Positions 24,286 to 32,448 of a stretch of 64,000 nucleotides of DNA are shown here, piece by piece. The stretch's first letter is position 1. Every line of letters begins with the position of its first letter. Location: the NCBI RefSeq assembly GCF_014204945.1, contig NZ_JACHMN010000002.1, positions 1,502,503 to 1,566,502 of the forward strand, in the 5' to 3' direction. Source of the stretch: Allocatelliglobosispora scoriae. Lineage in GTDB: Bacteria; Actinomycetota; Actinomycetes; Mycobacteriales; Micromonosporaceae. Made by a program: the position numbers and the translations under genes. A model generated the notes under the pieces. The model had not been told where the DNA came from. It made no database searches and saw only the letters and a list, made by a program, of their open reading frames with translations.

Positions 24286-24924
24286 TCACGCCGACGACGC
24301 GGCCGACGGGAATGTGAGCTTCGCCAGCTGCGCCTGGCTGATCCAATCCCGGTCGAGCATCTCGCGCAGGATCTCCGCCCAGCGGATCTGGCGCTCGGCC
24401 CGGGGAGTGCCGTTGAGCATCGCGCCGAGCGCGGCGGCTTCGGCGAGGGTCAGCTTCGCGGCGTCGTGCCGGAAGACCCCGAGCGCGGCGGCCTGCACCC
24501 CGATCCGTCCACTGCCGAAGTCGGCCCGGTCCAGGTAGAGCAGGAGGATCTCCTCGAGGCTGTACTCCGCCTCCAGCTTCGCGGCGATGATCGTCTCGCG
24601 GAGGCCGCCGTCGTCGTCCTGGGTGGCGAGGCGAACGTAGCCCCTGGTCAGCTCCGCCGGATCGACCCCGGCGAACCCGCCGGGGCTGTGCTCGAGGAAC
24701 CCCGGCTCGATGGCGGCGACAAAGGCTCTGCGGGCCGTCTCCGGCAGCTGCGCCGACATGGCTCGATCACCGGCCGGCTGCCTGTCCGGAACGATCGACT
24801 CCACGCTGTCGTAATAGTAGGTCCAGCCGACGACCGCCACTCCGATGAGGAGGATCGGCGCGACCAGCAGGGCGACGATCCAGCGCCACCGGCGCCGACC
24901 GGTTACGGCATCGATCTGCGACAT
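24286..24924 (-). CDS. degenerate stand-alone GT51 (peptidoglycan glycosyltransferase-like) membrane protein
   Basis: 212 residues. One N-terminal transmembrane helix (about 15-38) is followed by a region resembling the transglycosylase domain of class A PBPs. AFVAAIEPGFLEH corresponds to motif 1 (EDxxFxxH; Glu kept, Asp replaced by Pro). EEILLLYLDRADFGSGRIGVQAAA and LTLAEAAALGAML (both in part) match motif 4 and the following helix. The GxSTITQQL motif is absent and the transpeptidase domain is missing. It may be a scaffold, regulator or decaying gene. The ATG at 24924 has TACGGT six bases upstream (leaderless). The gene lies just downstream of the DUF6817 gene. Confidence 0.65.
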   Translation of the reverse strand: MSQIDAVTGRRRWRWIVALLVAPILLIGVAVVGWTYYYDSVESIVPDRQPAGDRAMSAQLPETARRAFVAAIEPGFLEHSPGGFAGVDPAELTRGYVRLATQDDDGGLRETIIAAKLEAEYSLEEILLLYLDRADFGSGRIGVQAAALGVFRHDAAKLTLAEAAALGAMLNGTPRAERQIRWAEILREMLDRDWISQAQLAKLTFPSAASSA

Positions 24925-24928
24925 TCCC

Positions 24929-25483
24929 TTACCGTAGCCGCTCGGACGCATCCGCAGGGGGCAGCCCGTCGTCGCAGGCCCGCCGGGCCGCCTCGCTCAG
25001 CAGCGGGCGCAGCCTGGTGAAGAGTCGCCGCAGCCCCGGACCGTAGCGCTCTCGCAGCTCCGGATTCACCCGGACCAGATCGAGCTCGTTGGCGGCGGTG
25101 AGCTCGGCGAAGTCCCGGCGCTGATCGAGTGTCGGTGACGTCACCACCCCGGCGAAGCGGTCCCGGAACTGGTCGGCGTCGTCGACGAGATGCGCGTAGG
25201 TGTAGCTCCGGTCGCAGCTCGCGTAGCGGTAGGCGATCGCCTCCGCCTCCGCGCCGACCACGGCGACGAGGCGGTCCCGCTCGTCGAGCGAGAGCAGCGA
25301 CGGCGCGAACCCGTCGGTGCCGTAGCACGCGTGGCCCAGCCCGGCGAGCTGCAGCGCGGGCCGGGCGCCCCAGTCGGCGAGCAGGTCGTGGACGCGGTGC
25401 AGGTGGGCGAGGAGGGTGCCGCCCGGATGGTCGATCTCCCGGGCGCCGAGCTCGATCAGCAGCAGCGCAACCGGCTCGATCAT
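24929..25483 (-). CDS. DUF6817-like HD-fold protein
   Basis: 184 residues. It contains GGTLLAHLHRVHDLLADWGA, LAGLGHACYGTDGF and later SYTYAHLVDDADQFRDRF, a pattern of His/Asp residues in helices as in DUF6817 proteins, distant relatives of HD phosphohydrolases. Catalysis is unproven. The ATG overlaps the stop of the roadblock gene (ATGA), so it is translationally coupled to the conservon pair and probably works with it. Confidence 0.65.
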   Translation of the reverse strand: MIEPVALLLIELGAREIDHPGGTLLAHLHRVHDLLADWGARPALQLAGLGHACYGTDGFAPSLLSLDERDRLVAVVGAEAEAIAYRYASCDRSYTYAHLVDDADQFRDRFAGVVTSPTLDQRRDFAELTAANELDLVRVNPELRERYGPGLRRLFTRLRPLLSEAARRACDDGLPPADASERLR

Positions 25484-25899
25484 GGCGCGAGGAGCTCCGC
25501 GCGCAGGTCGGGGGTGAGCATCTCGCCGGCCTGTTTGACCAGGCGGGTCATCTCGAAGCCGATGGTGCCGAGGTCGCAGTCGGGCGCGGCGAGCGTCATC
25601 AGGATCGACCCGTCGGCGACCTGCATGACGAGGACGAAGCCGCCGCTCATCTCGACGACGGTCTGCCGGACCTCGAACGAGTCGGTGTGCGGGATGACCG
25701 CCTTGGCGATCGCGTGCAGCCCGGCGCCGACCGCGGCGAGCTGGCTGGCCCGCTCCGGCGGCAGCGCGGCGGAGGCGGAGAGCGGCAGTCCGTCGGAGGA
25801 GACGACTGCGGCGTGCGCGACACCCGGCACCTTCTGCGCGAATGCGCTGATCATCCAGTGCAGTTCCGCCGCCGGGGCGCTCACCGTATTGGTCGCCAT
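25480..25899 (-). CDS. roadblock/LC7 protein (CvnB-like)
   Basis: 139 residues. LHWMISAFAQKVPGVAHAAVVSSDGLPLSAS (in part) and the following beta strands are the roadblock/LC7 fold found in MglB and in conservon proteins CvnB. Such proteins form dimers that act as GTPase-activating or scaffold partners. The ATG at 25899 has GGGGAGGG at good spacing; a GTG ten codons earlier lacks one. It lies 40 bases downstream of the CvnA-like ATPase gene. The usual DUF742 and GTPase genes (CvnC and CvnD) do not follow. Confidence 0.88.
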   Translation of the reverse strand: MATNTVSAPAAELHWMISAFAQKVPGVAHAAVVSSDGLPLSASAALPPERASQLAAVGAGLHAIAKAVIPHTDSFEVRQTVVEMSGGFVLVMQVADGSILMTLAAPDCDLGTIGFEMTRLVKQAGEMLTPDLRAELLAP

Positions 25900-25939
25900 C
25901 TCAACCCTCCCCACGCCGGCATCCGTCACATCCGACTAC

Positions 25940-26908
25940 TTATAAACCTAGTCGGACCGTGTCGCTGCCGCCGCCGGACCCTCTTAGTCCATTGTAGAGC
26001 CTGGTCAGCACGGGGACGGCGGTCGGCTCCGAGCTGGCCTTTCCCACTCCCTGCGGCTCGGAGGTCGGCAGGTTGGCCATCGGCACGCGCAGCGGCAGGC
26101 GCACCGTCGTCTCGTTGATCGGGTTCTCCGCGACGGAGGGGCGCGGCTGCACCGGCGGAGTCGCGCCGTTGGCGAGCAGCCGGTCGAGCAGCGTGATCGT
26201 GACCGAGGTGCCGGGGCTCGCCCGGCTGATCCGGACCAGCGCACCGTGGCGGGCGGCGAGGTGCCCCACGACCACGAGGCCCATCCGCTCGGTGACGGCG
26301 GCGTCGACCGACGGCGGCGCGGCGAGCATCGCGTTGGCCTCGGCCATCGCGTCGTGCTCGAAGCCGATCCCCTCATCGGTGATGATCAGCTCGGCGCCGC
26401 TGCGGACCCGGCGACCGACCACGCGCACCGGGTTGACCGGCGGCGAGAAGTTGGCGGCGTTGTCGAGCAGCTCCGCGATGAGGTGCACCAGGTCCGCCGC
26501 GGCGTAGCCGACGACGTCCAGGCCGTCCTCGACCTCGGCGCGAACCCGCTGGTACTGCTCGATCTCGGCGACCGCGGCGAGGACCAGGGCCGCGAGCGGC
26601 ACCGCCTGCCGGGTCCGTCGGCGACCCGCGCCACCAGCCAGGACCAGCAGATTCTCGTTGGTACGCCGCATCCGCGCCGCCAGGTGCTCCAGGCGGAAGA
26701 GGGCTGCCATCCGATCCGGATCCTTCTCGTCGCGCTCGAGCTCGTCGAGGAGGCGGAGCTGCCGCTCGACGAGGGTCTGGCTGCGCCGGGCGAGATTGAG
26801 CACGATGTCGTTGACGGTGCTGCGCGCAACGGCGGCGGCATGGTCGGACGTGGTCTCGGGATGGTCGGCGACGGGGATCTGCCGTCGGCTGCGCAGTCGT
26901 CCCCACAT
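25940..26908 (-). CDS. conservon sensor ATPase (CvnA-like), N-terminally short
   Basis: 322 residues. It has a DHp-like helix region (VNDIVLNLARRSQTLVERQLRLLDELERDE in part; LFRLEHLAARMRRTNENLLVL) and a HATPase domain with the N box (ELLDNAANFSPP, about 150-161) and a G box (TDEGIGF). The sensory extracellular and HAMP regions of typical CvnA are absent, so it is cytosolic. The C-terminal ~90 residues are Pro-rich and unstructured. It begins a short operon with the roadblock, DUF6817 and GT51-like genes. GGGAG precedes the ATG by 8 bases. Confidence 0.85.
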   Translation of the reverse strand: MWGRLRSRRQIPVADHPETTSDHAAAVARSTVNDIVLNLARRSQTLVERQLRLLDELERDEKDPDRMAALFRLEHLAARMRRTNENLLVLAGGAGRRRTRQAVPLAALVLAAVAEIEQYQRVRAEVEDGLDVVGYAAADLVHLIAELLDNAANFSPPVNPVRVVGRRVRSGAELIITDEGIGFEHDAMAEANAMLAAPPSVDAAVTERMGLVVVGHLAARHGALVRISRASPGTSVTITLLDRLLANGATPPVQPRPSVAENPINETTVRLPLRVPMANLPTSEPQGVGKASSEPTAVPVLTRLYNGLRGSGGGSDTVRLGL

Positions 26909-26999
26909 CGCGGTTACTCCCGTCCCCCAGGCCTGACCGTGGCTATGTTACCGCCTAGCGCGCCGCGAACGAATAGTCAATCGACAATTCAATAGGTGC

Positions 27000-27028
27000 G
27001 TGACTTTCTCTGGGCCAACCGGTATGGT
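27000..27028 (+). promoter_or_regulatory. promoter of the trp leader
   Basis: GTGACT (27000-27005) and TATGGT (27023-27028) are separated by 17 bases. Transcription should start about at 27035-27036, so the leader peptide begins at or near the 5' end of the RNA. Confidence 0.6.
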
Positions 27029-27035
27029 CTCGGCC

Positions 27036-27068
27036 ATGACCGCGCGACTGAACTGGTGGCACGCCTGA
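27036..27068 (+). CDS. trpL: trp leader peptide with tandem Trp codons
   Basis: Ten codons, MTARLNWWHA, then TGA. Two adjacent Trp codons 1 base pair step before a terminator-type hairpin and an anthranilate synthase gene are the signature of transcription attenuation. Stalling at the Trp codons when charged tRNA-Trp is scarce would favour the antiterminator. It is too short for ordinary gene finding. Similar Trp-rich leaders precede trpE genes in other actinobacteria. Confidence 0.85.
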   Translation: MTARLNWWHA

Positions 27069-27134
27069 CCGGCGGCCCTTTCAACGCGTGTCTCACCACC
27101 GCGGCCGCCTCGACGAGGCGGCCTTCTTCGTTTC
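27069..27134 (+). terminator. trp attenuator: antiterminator segment and terminator hairpin
   Basis: GGCCGCCTC and GAGGCGGCC (27103-27123) form a perfect 9-bp stem with a 3-base loop followed by TTCTTCGTTT. Just after the leader peptide stop, GGCGGCC (about 27071-27077) is complementary to the left arm GGCCGCC and can pair with it instead, giving the alternative structure needed for attenuation. Confidence 0.8.
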
Positions 27135-27188
27135 TGCGAACCGGCGGCCCCGCACCGGGAGAGCCGCCCTGACGCAGGAGAAGCACTC

Positions 27189-29057
27189 ATGCACCTCACC
27201 ACGATCCTGTCGGGTCACAGCCCGTTCGCGCTGCTCCGACGGGAGGGGCGCGACCACGTCGACCTCCTCACCGGCGACGTGACATCGGTGTCGCGCCTCG
27301 CCGACATCCCGATGCGGAAGGGCATGCGAACGCTCGCGGTGGTGCCGCACCGCCAGATCGCCGAGCGCGGCTTCGCCGTCATCGAGGACAGCGCCGAACT
27401 GCTCTGCCTGACCAGCCACGACCTGCGCGAGGTGCCGGTCGCCGACGTGGTCGCCGCCCTGCCGAACGAGCCCTTCGACCTCACCGACCTCGGGTTCGAC
27501 GTCGACGACGAGACCTACGAGCGGATCGTGGCCCGGGTGCTGCGCGACGAGATCGGCCGGGGCGAGGGGTCCAACTTCGTCATCCACCGCACCCGGCGGG
27601 CCCGCGTCGCCGAGCCGCTCACCGCCGCGCTGACGGCGTTGCGGCACCTGCTCTCGCAGGAGCGGGGCGCCTACTGGACGTTCCTGGTCCACACGGGCGA
27701 GTACACGTTCGTGGGGGCGAGTCCCGAACGCCACGTCAGCGTCGACGACGGGTTGACCCTGATGAATCCCATCTCGGGTACCTACCGCCATCCGGCCGGC
27801 GGCGCCGATCGCGACGGGCTGCTCCGCTTCCTCGCCGACCCCAAGGAGGTCAACGAGCTGGCGATGGTGCTCGACGAGGAGCTGAAGATGATGGCGGTGG
27901 TCGCCGAGGGCGGCGGCCAGGTCGTCGGGCCCTACCTCAAGGAGATGTCGCACCTCGCCCACACCGAGTATCTGCTGGCTGGACGCTCCACCCTGGACGT
28001 ACGCGAGGTGCTGCGGGAGACGATGTTCGCACCGACCGTCACCGGCAGCCCGATCGAGAACGCCTGCCGCGTCATCGCCCGGCACGAGCAGCGGGGACGC
28101 CGCTACTACGGCGGCGTGCTGGCCCTGCTCGACCACGACGACATCGGCGGGCAGCGGCTCGACGCGCCGATCCTCATCCGCACCGCCGAGTTCGCCGCCG
28201 ACGGCACGGTCCGGGTGCCCGTCGGCGCGACCCTGGTCCGCGACTCCACCCCGGCCGGCGAGGTGGCGGAGACGCATGCGAAGGCGGCCGGCGTACTCGC
28301 CGCGTTGGGCATGCGGCCCGCGGCGGCGCGACCCGCCTCCCCCACCCGGCTCGCCGACGACCCAGCGGTGATCGCGGCCCTGGCCGCGCGCAACGACCGG
28401 CTCTCGCCCTTCTGGCTGACGGCGCGGGCGCCCGTGGTCAACGCGCCGTTCGCGGGACGCTCGGCGCTGATCGTCGACGCCGAGGACACCTTCACCGGCA
28501 TGCTCGCCCACCTGCTCAAAGCGCTCGGCATGGAGGTCGACCGGGTGCACGCGCTCGACGCGCTCGCCCGCCTGGACGACTATGACCTGGTCGTCGCGGG
28601 TCCCGGGCCCGGTGACCCGGCCGACGTCGGCGAGCCGCGGATCGTGGCGCTGCGCGAGGTCGTCCGCCACCGCCTGGGCACGGGCGCACTGCTCGCGGTC
28701 TGCCTCGGCCACCAGGTGCTCGCCGCCGAGCTGGGGATCTCCCTGCACCGGCGGGAGGTTCCACTGCAGGGCACCCCGATGGAGATCGATCTGTTCGGAG
28801 AGTCCCGGCGGGTCGGCTACTACTCCACCTTCACCGCCGTCTCCGATGTGGACCGCCACGGCGACTCGGAACTCGCTCGAGACGCGGTGACGGGTTTCGT
28901 ACACGCGATGCGCGGACCGGGCTATGCGGGGGTCCAATTTCACCCGGAATCGGTACTCACCGAACACGGCCCCGAGCTGCTCACGGCACTCATTGATCAC
29001 TGTCTCCACAGTAGAGAATCGGCCGATTGCGTATCGGTCGCCGATTTGGCACAGTGA
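27189..29057 (+). CDS. anthranilate synthase, fused TrpE-TrpG type (PhzE-like architecture)
   Basis: 622 residues. The N-terminal two-thirds is a chorismate-binding domain (FVGASPERHVSV, LMNPISGTYRHP, ELKMMAVVAEGG, TVTGSPIENACRV). The C-terminal third (about 425-610) is a class I glutamine amidotransferase with the nucleophile in AVCLGHQVLA and the His/Glu in VQFHPESVL. It converts chorismate and glutamine to anthranilate, the first step to tryptophan. A PhzE-type aminodeoxyisochorismate synthase has the same fusion, but the Trp leader and attenuator upstream favour anthranilate synthase. The ATG has CAGGAG eight bases upstream. No other trp genes lie downstream. Confidence 0.88.
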   Translation: MHLTTILSGHSPFALLRREGRDHVDLLTGDVTSVSRLADIPMRKGMRTLAVVPHRQIAERGFAVIEDSAELLCLTSHDLREVPVADVVAALPNEPFDLTDLGFDVDDETYERIVARVLRDEIGRGEGSNFVIHRTRRARVAEPLTAALTALRHLLSQERGAYWTFLVHTGEYTFVGASPERHVSVDDGLTLMNPISGTYRHPAGGADRDGLLRFLADPKEVNELAMVLDEELKMMAVVAEGGGQVVGPYLKEMSHLAHTEYLLAGRSTLDVREVLRETMFAPTVTGSPIENACRVIARHEQRGRRYYGGVLALLDHDDIGGQRLDAPILIRTAEFAADGTVRVPVGATLVRDSTPAGEVAETHAKAAGVLAALGMRPAAARPASPTRLADDPAVIAALAARNDRLSPFWLTARAPVVNAPFAGRSALIVDAEDTFTGMLAHLLKALGMEVDRVHALDALARLDDYDLVVAGPGPGDPADVGEPRIVALREVVRHRLGTGALLAVCLGHQVLAAELGISLHRREVPLQGTPMEIDLFGESRRVGYYSTFTAVSDVDRHGDSELARDAVTGFVHAMRGPGYAGVQFHPESVLTEHGPELLTALIDHCLHSRESADCVSVADLAQ

Positions 29058-29134
29058 TCGCGACTTTGGCAGGGAACGGCGTGCTAGGTGACCTCACCAG
29101 GCATGCCGTTCCGAATTGGGGAGGGGCACCCATC

Positions 29135-29953
29135 ATGATGGGTCGTTCGCACGCGCTGTCAGGCGCGGCGGTGTGGTTGGCGGGATCCTGGGTCGGGGAC
29201 CAGTTCCTCGATTACCACCAGTCCCCGCTCTACCTGGCGCTGGGCACCGCAGTCTGCGCCGGCGGCGCGCTCCTGCCCGACCTCGACCTCTCCGGCAAGG
29301 TCACCACCGGCCAGGGCGGCGCGACGGTGGCGCACACCTTCGGCCGCGTCTCGATGTTCGTCGCCGAGGTGGTCGAGAAGATCTCGGTCGGCATCTACAC
29401 CGCGACCCGGCTCCAGCACGACCCCAAGCGCGACAACGGGCACCGCACCTTCACCCACACGCTGCCCTTCACGGTGCTGATGGGCTGGGGCGCGACCTAT
29501 CTCTGCACGCAGTTCGGCAAGTGGGCGGTGCTCTCGATCCTGTTCTTCACGATCGGTCTCGCCGTCCGCGGCATCTTCGAGAGCTGGGCCAAGAAGGCCG
29601 GCTGGCTCATCACCACCGCCGTCTCCGCCGCCGCCGCGTGGTACGCCTTCGTCAACCTCGACGCCGGCCACGGCTATCCGCTCCTGGGATTCGCCCTCGG
29701 TGTCGGCTGTTTCGTCCACCTGATGGGCGACATCATCACCAGCGCCGGCGTACCGATCCTCTGGCCGATCCCCACCGGCATCAAGCAGGTCCAGATGTGG
29801 CGCATGATCGGCGTACCCAACGCGATCTCGGTCGAGGTCGGCGGCAAGGTCGAGAAGTTCGTGCTCCAGGGGGCATTCACCATCGTCTCCATCGCCTCCG
29901 GGATAGCGCTGATCGGCAATGCGGTGCTGCGGAAATTCGACATCGAGCTCTAG
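29135..29953 (+). CDS. YdjM-like (DUF457) metal-dependent hydrolase-fold membrane protein
   Basis: 272 residues with several transmembrane helices. It opens MMGRSHALSGAAVWLAG, and has LLPDLDLSGK and NGHRTFTHTLPF, the His/Asp pattern of the YdjM family ('inner membrane, metal-dependent hydrolase'), plus a further HLMGDIITSAGVPILWP segment. The family function is uncertain; some members are induced by DNA damage. No LexA box was noticed upstream. The ATG at 29135 has GGGGAGG about 10 bases upstream; the ATG at 29138 is equally possible. It ends at a hairpin shared with the convergent polymerase gene. Confidence 0.82.
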   Translation: MMGRSHALSGAAVWLAGSWVGDQFLDYHQSPLYLALGTAVCAGGALLPDLDLSGKVTTGQGGATVAHTFGRVSMFVAEVVEKISVGIYTATRLQHDPKRDNGHRTFTHTLPFTVLMGWGATYLCTQFGKWAVLSILFFTIGLAVRGIFESWAKKAGWLITTAVSAAAAWYAFVNLDAGHGYPLLGFALGVGCFVHLMGDIITSAGVPILWPIPTGIKQVQMWRMIGVPNAISVEVGGKVEKFVLQGAFTIVSIASGIALIGNAVLRKFDIEL

Positions 29954-29966
29954 CCGCGCAGACTTC

Positions 29967-30001
29967 CGGGACGGATGGCCGCACGCGGGCCGTCCGTCCC
30001 G
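29967..30001. terminator. bidirectional terminator hairpin
   Basis: GGGACGGATGGCC pairs with GGGCCGTCCGTCCC (one bulged base) around a short loop, 13 bases after the YdjM-like stop and directly after the stop of the convergent polymerase gene. Confidence 0.7.
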
Positions 30002-30004
30002 TTG

Positions 30005-31630
30005 CTATTTGGCCTCCGCATAGGACTCCACGATCCGCGCCTGCAGCGGGAAGTGCACCGTCGCGTCGCCGAAGAGCACCCGGCCCGTCCGCACGGCGGC
30101 AGCCGTCACCACCTGCGCGACCCGCTCGGCGAACTCCTCCGGGCAGTGCACGATCACCTCGTCGTGCTGGAAGAAGACGAGCTCGGCCGGGATGTCCCAA
30201 AGCTCCTGGCGCACCAGGGCGAGCAGCGTCGCCGCCCACTCCGCCGCCGTCGCCTGGATGACGAAGTTGCGGGTGAACCGCCCCCGCGCCCGCGCACTCG
30301 CGTCCGGTTTCGCCCCCTCGCCGCCCTCACCCGCTCCGAAGTCGAAGTGCGCCGAGGTCGGCGGGCAGGTCCGCCCCAGCCAGGACCGCACCAATCCGCC
30401 GTACTCCCCCTGTCGGGCCGCCTCCTCCACCACCTCCCAGGCGAGCGGGTAACGCCCCCGCAGCACCGCCAGGGCAGGCGCCGCGGAGCCGCCGGTCTGC
30501 CCGTACATCGCGCCGAGCAGCGCCAGCTTCGCCGAAGCCCGATCCTTGAACGACTCCTTCGCCAGCGCCTCATAGAGGTCGCCCGACCCTGCCGCCTTGC
30601 ACAGCCCCGGATCCCGCGAGACCGCCGCGAGGATGCGCGGCTCCAGCTGCCCCGCGTCGGCGACGACCAGCCGCCAGCCGGGCTCCGCCCGCACGGCGCC
30701 GCGCAACACGGCCGGGATCTGCAGCGCACCGCCGCCCCGGGTCGCCCAACGACCCGAAACCACACCCCCCGGGATGTACGCCGGGTGAAACCGCCCGTCG
30801 CGCACCCACTGCGATCGCCACCCCCACGCGTGCGTGGTCCAGATCCGATAGAGCTCCTTGTATTCAATGAGGACCGGGATGACCGGATGCTCGATCTTGC
30901 GCAGTGTCCAGGCCCGGGTGTTGGGCACGTCGATGCCGATCCGGCGCAGCGCCCGGCGCACCTCGGCCGGTGAATCCGGGTGCAGCCCCGGTGCGCCCAG
31001 CAGCGAGGTGATCTGCTCGGTCAGCGCCACCAGCTTCCGCGGCGGCCCACCGGCGGCCGGGCGCTCGCCGAGCAGCCCCGTCAGCAGCTCATCATGGGTC
31101 GCCGCGTGCCACGGCAGGCCCACCTCGCCCATCTCCACCGCGACCAGCCCGCTCGCCGACTCCGCCGCCACCAGCAACCGGAAGCGCCCCGGCTGCTCGG
31201 CCGCCGCCATCCGGCGAAGCTGCTCGGCGTGGACCGCGATCACCTCGTGGATGCCGACCGACGGCGCCTGCTCCGCGAAGAGGGTGGCCTGCGCGTCGCC
31301 GGGTGCGTCGGCCTGCCGGGCGGGCGGGTCGGGTGGCACCGGTGCTCCCGCCAGGCGGGCGTGTGCGGCGGCGACGGACCGCGGCTCGCCCCAGCGGCCC
31401 TCGTGGCCCAGCAGAAGTGCCTCGGTGAGCTCCAGGTCGTGGCAGCGGGCCAGCCGGACACCGGCACGGAGCAGCTCGGGATAGAGGGTCTCGGTGGACG
31501 CGAGCACCCAGCGCGCGTCGGGATGTGCTCTGACCTCCGCGGCGAACTCCGTCACGGGACGCACCGGCCCGGCCGGCGTGCCGTCGGGCGCCAGCTCGCA
31601 GAGCGCACCGTCGGCCACCGCGATCAACAC
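30005..31630 (-). CDS. family A DNA polymerase ('bifunctional 3'-5' exonuclease/DNA polymerase' type)
   Basis: 541 residues, shorter than Pol I (about 900) and lacking a 5'-3' nuclease domain. Polymerase motif A is ADAGQLEPR (324-332), motif B RASAKLALLGAMYGQ (364-378) and motif C HDE (489-491), so catalysis is probably intact. In the first ~190 residues the 3'-5' exonuclease acidic residues are not evident, suggesting no proofreading. The protein is typical of many actinobacteria, where its role (probably repair or translesion) is not established. Start GTG; upstream lies the repeat island. Confidence 0.88.
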   Translation of the reverse strand: MLIAVADGALCELAPDGTPAGPVRPVTEFAAEVRAHPDARWVLASTETLYPELLRAGVRLARCHDLELTEALLLGHEGRWGEPRSVAAAHARLAGAPVPPDPPARQADAPGDAQATLFAEQAPSVGIHEVIAVHAEQLRRMAAAEQPGRFRLLVAAESASGLVAVEMGEVGLPWHAATHDELLTGLLGERPAAGGPPRKLVALTEQITSLLGAPGLHPDSPAEVRRALRRIGIDVPNTRAWTLRKIEHPVIPVLIEYKELYRIWTTHAWGWRSQWVRDGRFHPAYIPGGVVSGRWATRGGGALQIPAVLRGAVRAEPGWRLVVADAGQLEPRILAAVSRDPGLCKAAGSGDLYEALAKESFKDRASAKLALLGAMYGQTGGSAAPALAVLRGRYPLAWEVVEEAARQGEYGGLVRSWLGRTCPPTSAHFDFGAGEGGEGAKPDASARARGRFTRNFVIQATAAEWAATLLALVRQELWDIPAELVFFQHDEVIVHCPEEFAERVAQVVTAAAVRTGRVLFGDATVHFPLQARIVESYAEAK

Positions 31631-31689
31631 CCGGCCATCATGGCACCCAGGTCAGACATCCCCCACAACCTGCCCGAACACCGCCACCC

Positions 31690-32140
31690 CCACCCTCCCA
31701 AACACCCGACACCCGCCGCCCGCCGCTGCCCGTGCCGCCCGCCGCCCGCCGCTGCCCGTGCCGCCCGCCGCACGCCGCACGCCCACCGCCGCCGCACGCC
31801 CGCCGCCGCCGCACGCCGCTGCCGCCCACCGCCGCCGCACGCCCACCGCCGCCGCACGCCGCCGCCCGCCGCCGCACGCCGCCCGCCGCCGCACGCCGCC
31901 GCGGCTGCCGCCCGCTGCACGCCGCCGCCCACCGCCGCCACCCGCCGCCGCACGCCGCCGCGGCTGCCGCCCGCCGCCGCCCACCGCCGCCGCACGCCGC
32001 CGCGGCTGCCGCCCGCCGCCGCCCACCGCCGCCACACGCCGCCGCACGCCGCCGCGGCTGCCGCCCGCCGCCGCCACACGCCGCCGCGGCTGCCGCCCGC
32101 CGCCGCCCGCCGCCGCACGCCCGCCGCCACCGCCCGCCCG
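31690..32140. repeat. CCG/CACGCC low-complexity minisatellite
   Basis: About 450 bases made of short variants of GCCGCCGCACGCC, GCCGCGGCTGCCGCCC and GCCGCCGCCCACC. All six frames are wholly or partly open here, giving apparent Arg/Pro/Ala or Gly/Arg proteins. These are not taken as genes. It lies directly upstream of the polymerase gene and next to the hairpin elements. Confidence 0.85.
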
Positions 32141-32180
32141 CATGATCGCGCTAGTTCCGGGAAACTGCCCCTACCCTGGC
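32141..32180 (+). repeat. half copy of the interspersed hairpin element (a)
   Basis: CATGATCGCGCTAGTTCCGG and the following GAAACTGCCCCTACC resemble one arm of the full element. It directly precedes full copy 2. The same half-plus-full arrangement recurs at 32408-32524. Confidence 0.7.
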
Positions 32181-32181
32181 A

Positions 32182-32261
32182 GATGATCGTGTTCTTTCCC
32201 GGAAATAGGCCCTACCGAGGTGCACTGAGGGGACAGTTTCCGGGAAAGAACACGATCAAGG
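32182..32261 (-). repeat. interspersed hairpin element, copy 2 (inverted)
   Basis: The complement of this segment aligns along its whole ~79 bases with copy 1 at 2475-2553, including the central CCCCTC...CACCTCG.TAGGGCC loop region. The arm base that is G/C in copy 1 is C/G here (GTGTTCTTTCC with GGAAAGAACAC), so pairing is conserved. Confidence 0.8.
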
Positions 32262-32407
32262 GCTCGGCGCAGGTACCGCCAGGCTGGGCGAAGATATTCC
32301 GCCTCACGCCACACCTCGCCGCACACCGCACCATGACGCCGCACACCGCTCCATGACGCGCCTCACCGCCACTCGTGCACACCGCTCCTCAGCGGCGACA
32401 TCACGCC

Positions 32408-32447
32408 GATGATCGCGCTAATTCCGGGAAACAGCCCCTACCCCGGG
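32408..32447 (+). repeat. half copy of the interspersed hairpin element (b)
   Basis: GATGATCGCGCTAATTCCGG continuing GAAACAGCCCCTACC; nearly the same as half copy (a) and likewise placed directly before a full copy. Confidence 0.7.
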
Positions 32448-32448
32448 C

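Noticed and set aside
27189-29057. Phenazine biosynthesis gene phzE
   Set aside because: The fold is the same, but the Trp-codon leader and attenuator fit anthranilate synthase, and no other phenazine genes are nearby.
31624-32145. Several 130-170 codon frames on both strands (Pro/Arg/Ala- or Gly/Arg-rich)
   Set aside because: They arise from the GC minisatellite, exist in several frames at once and have no ribosome sites or non-repetitive sequence.
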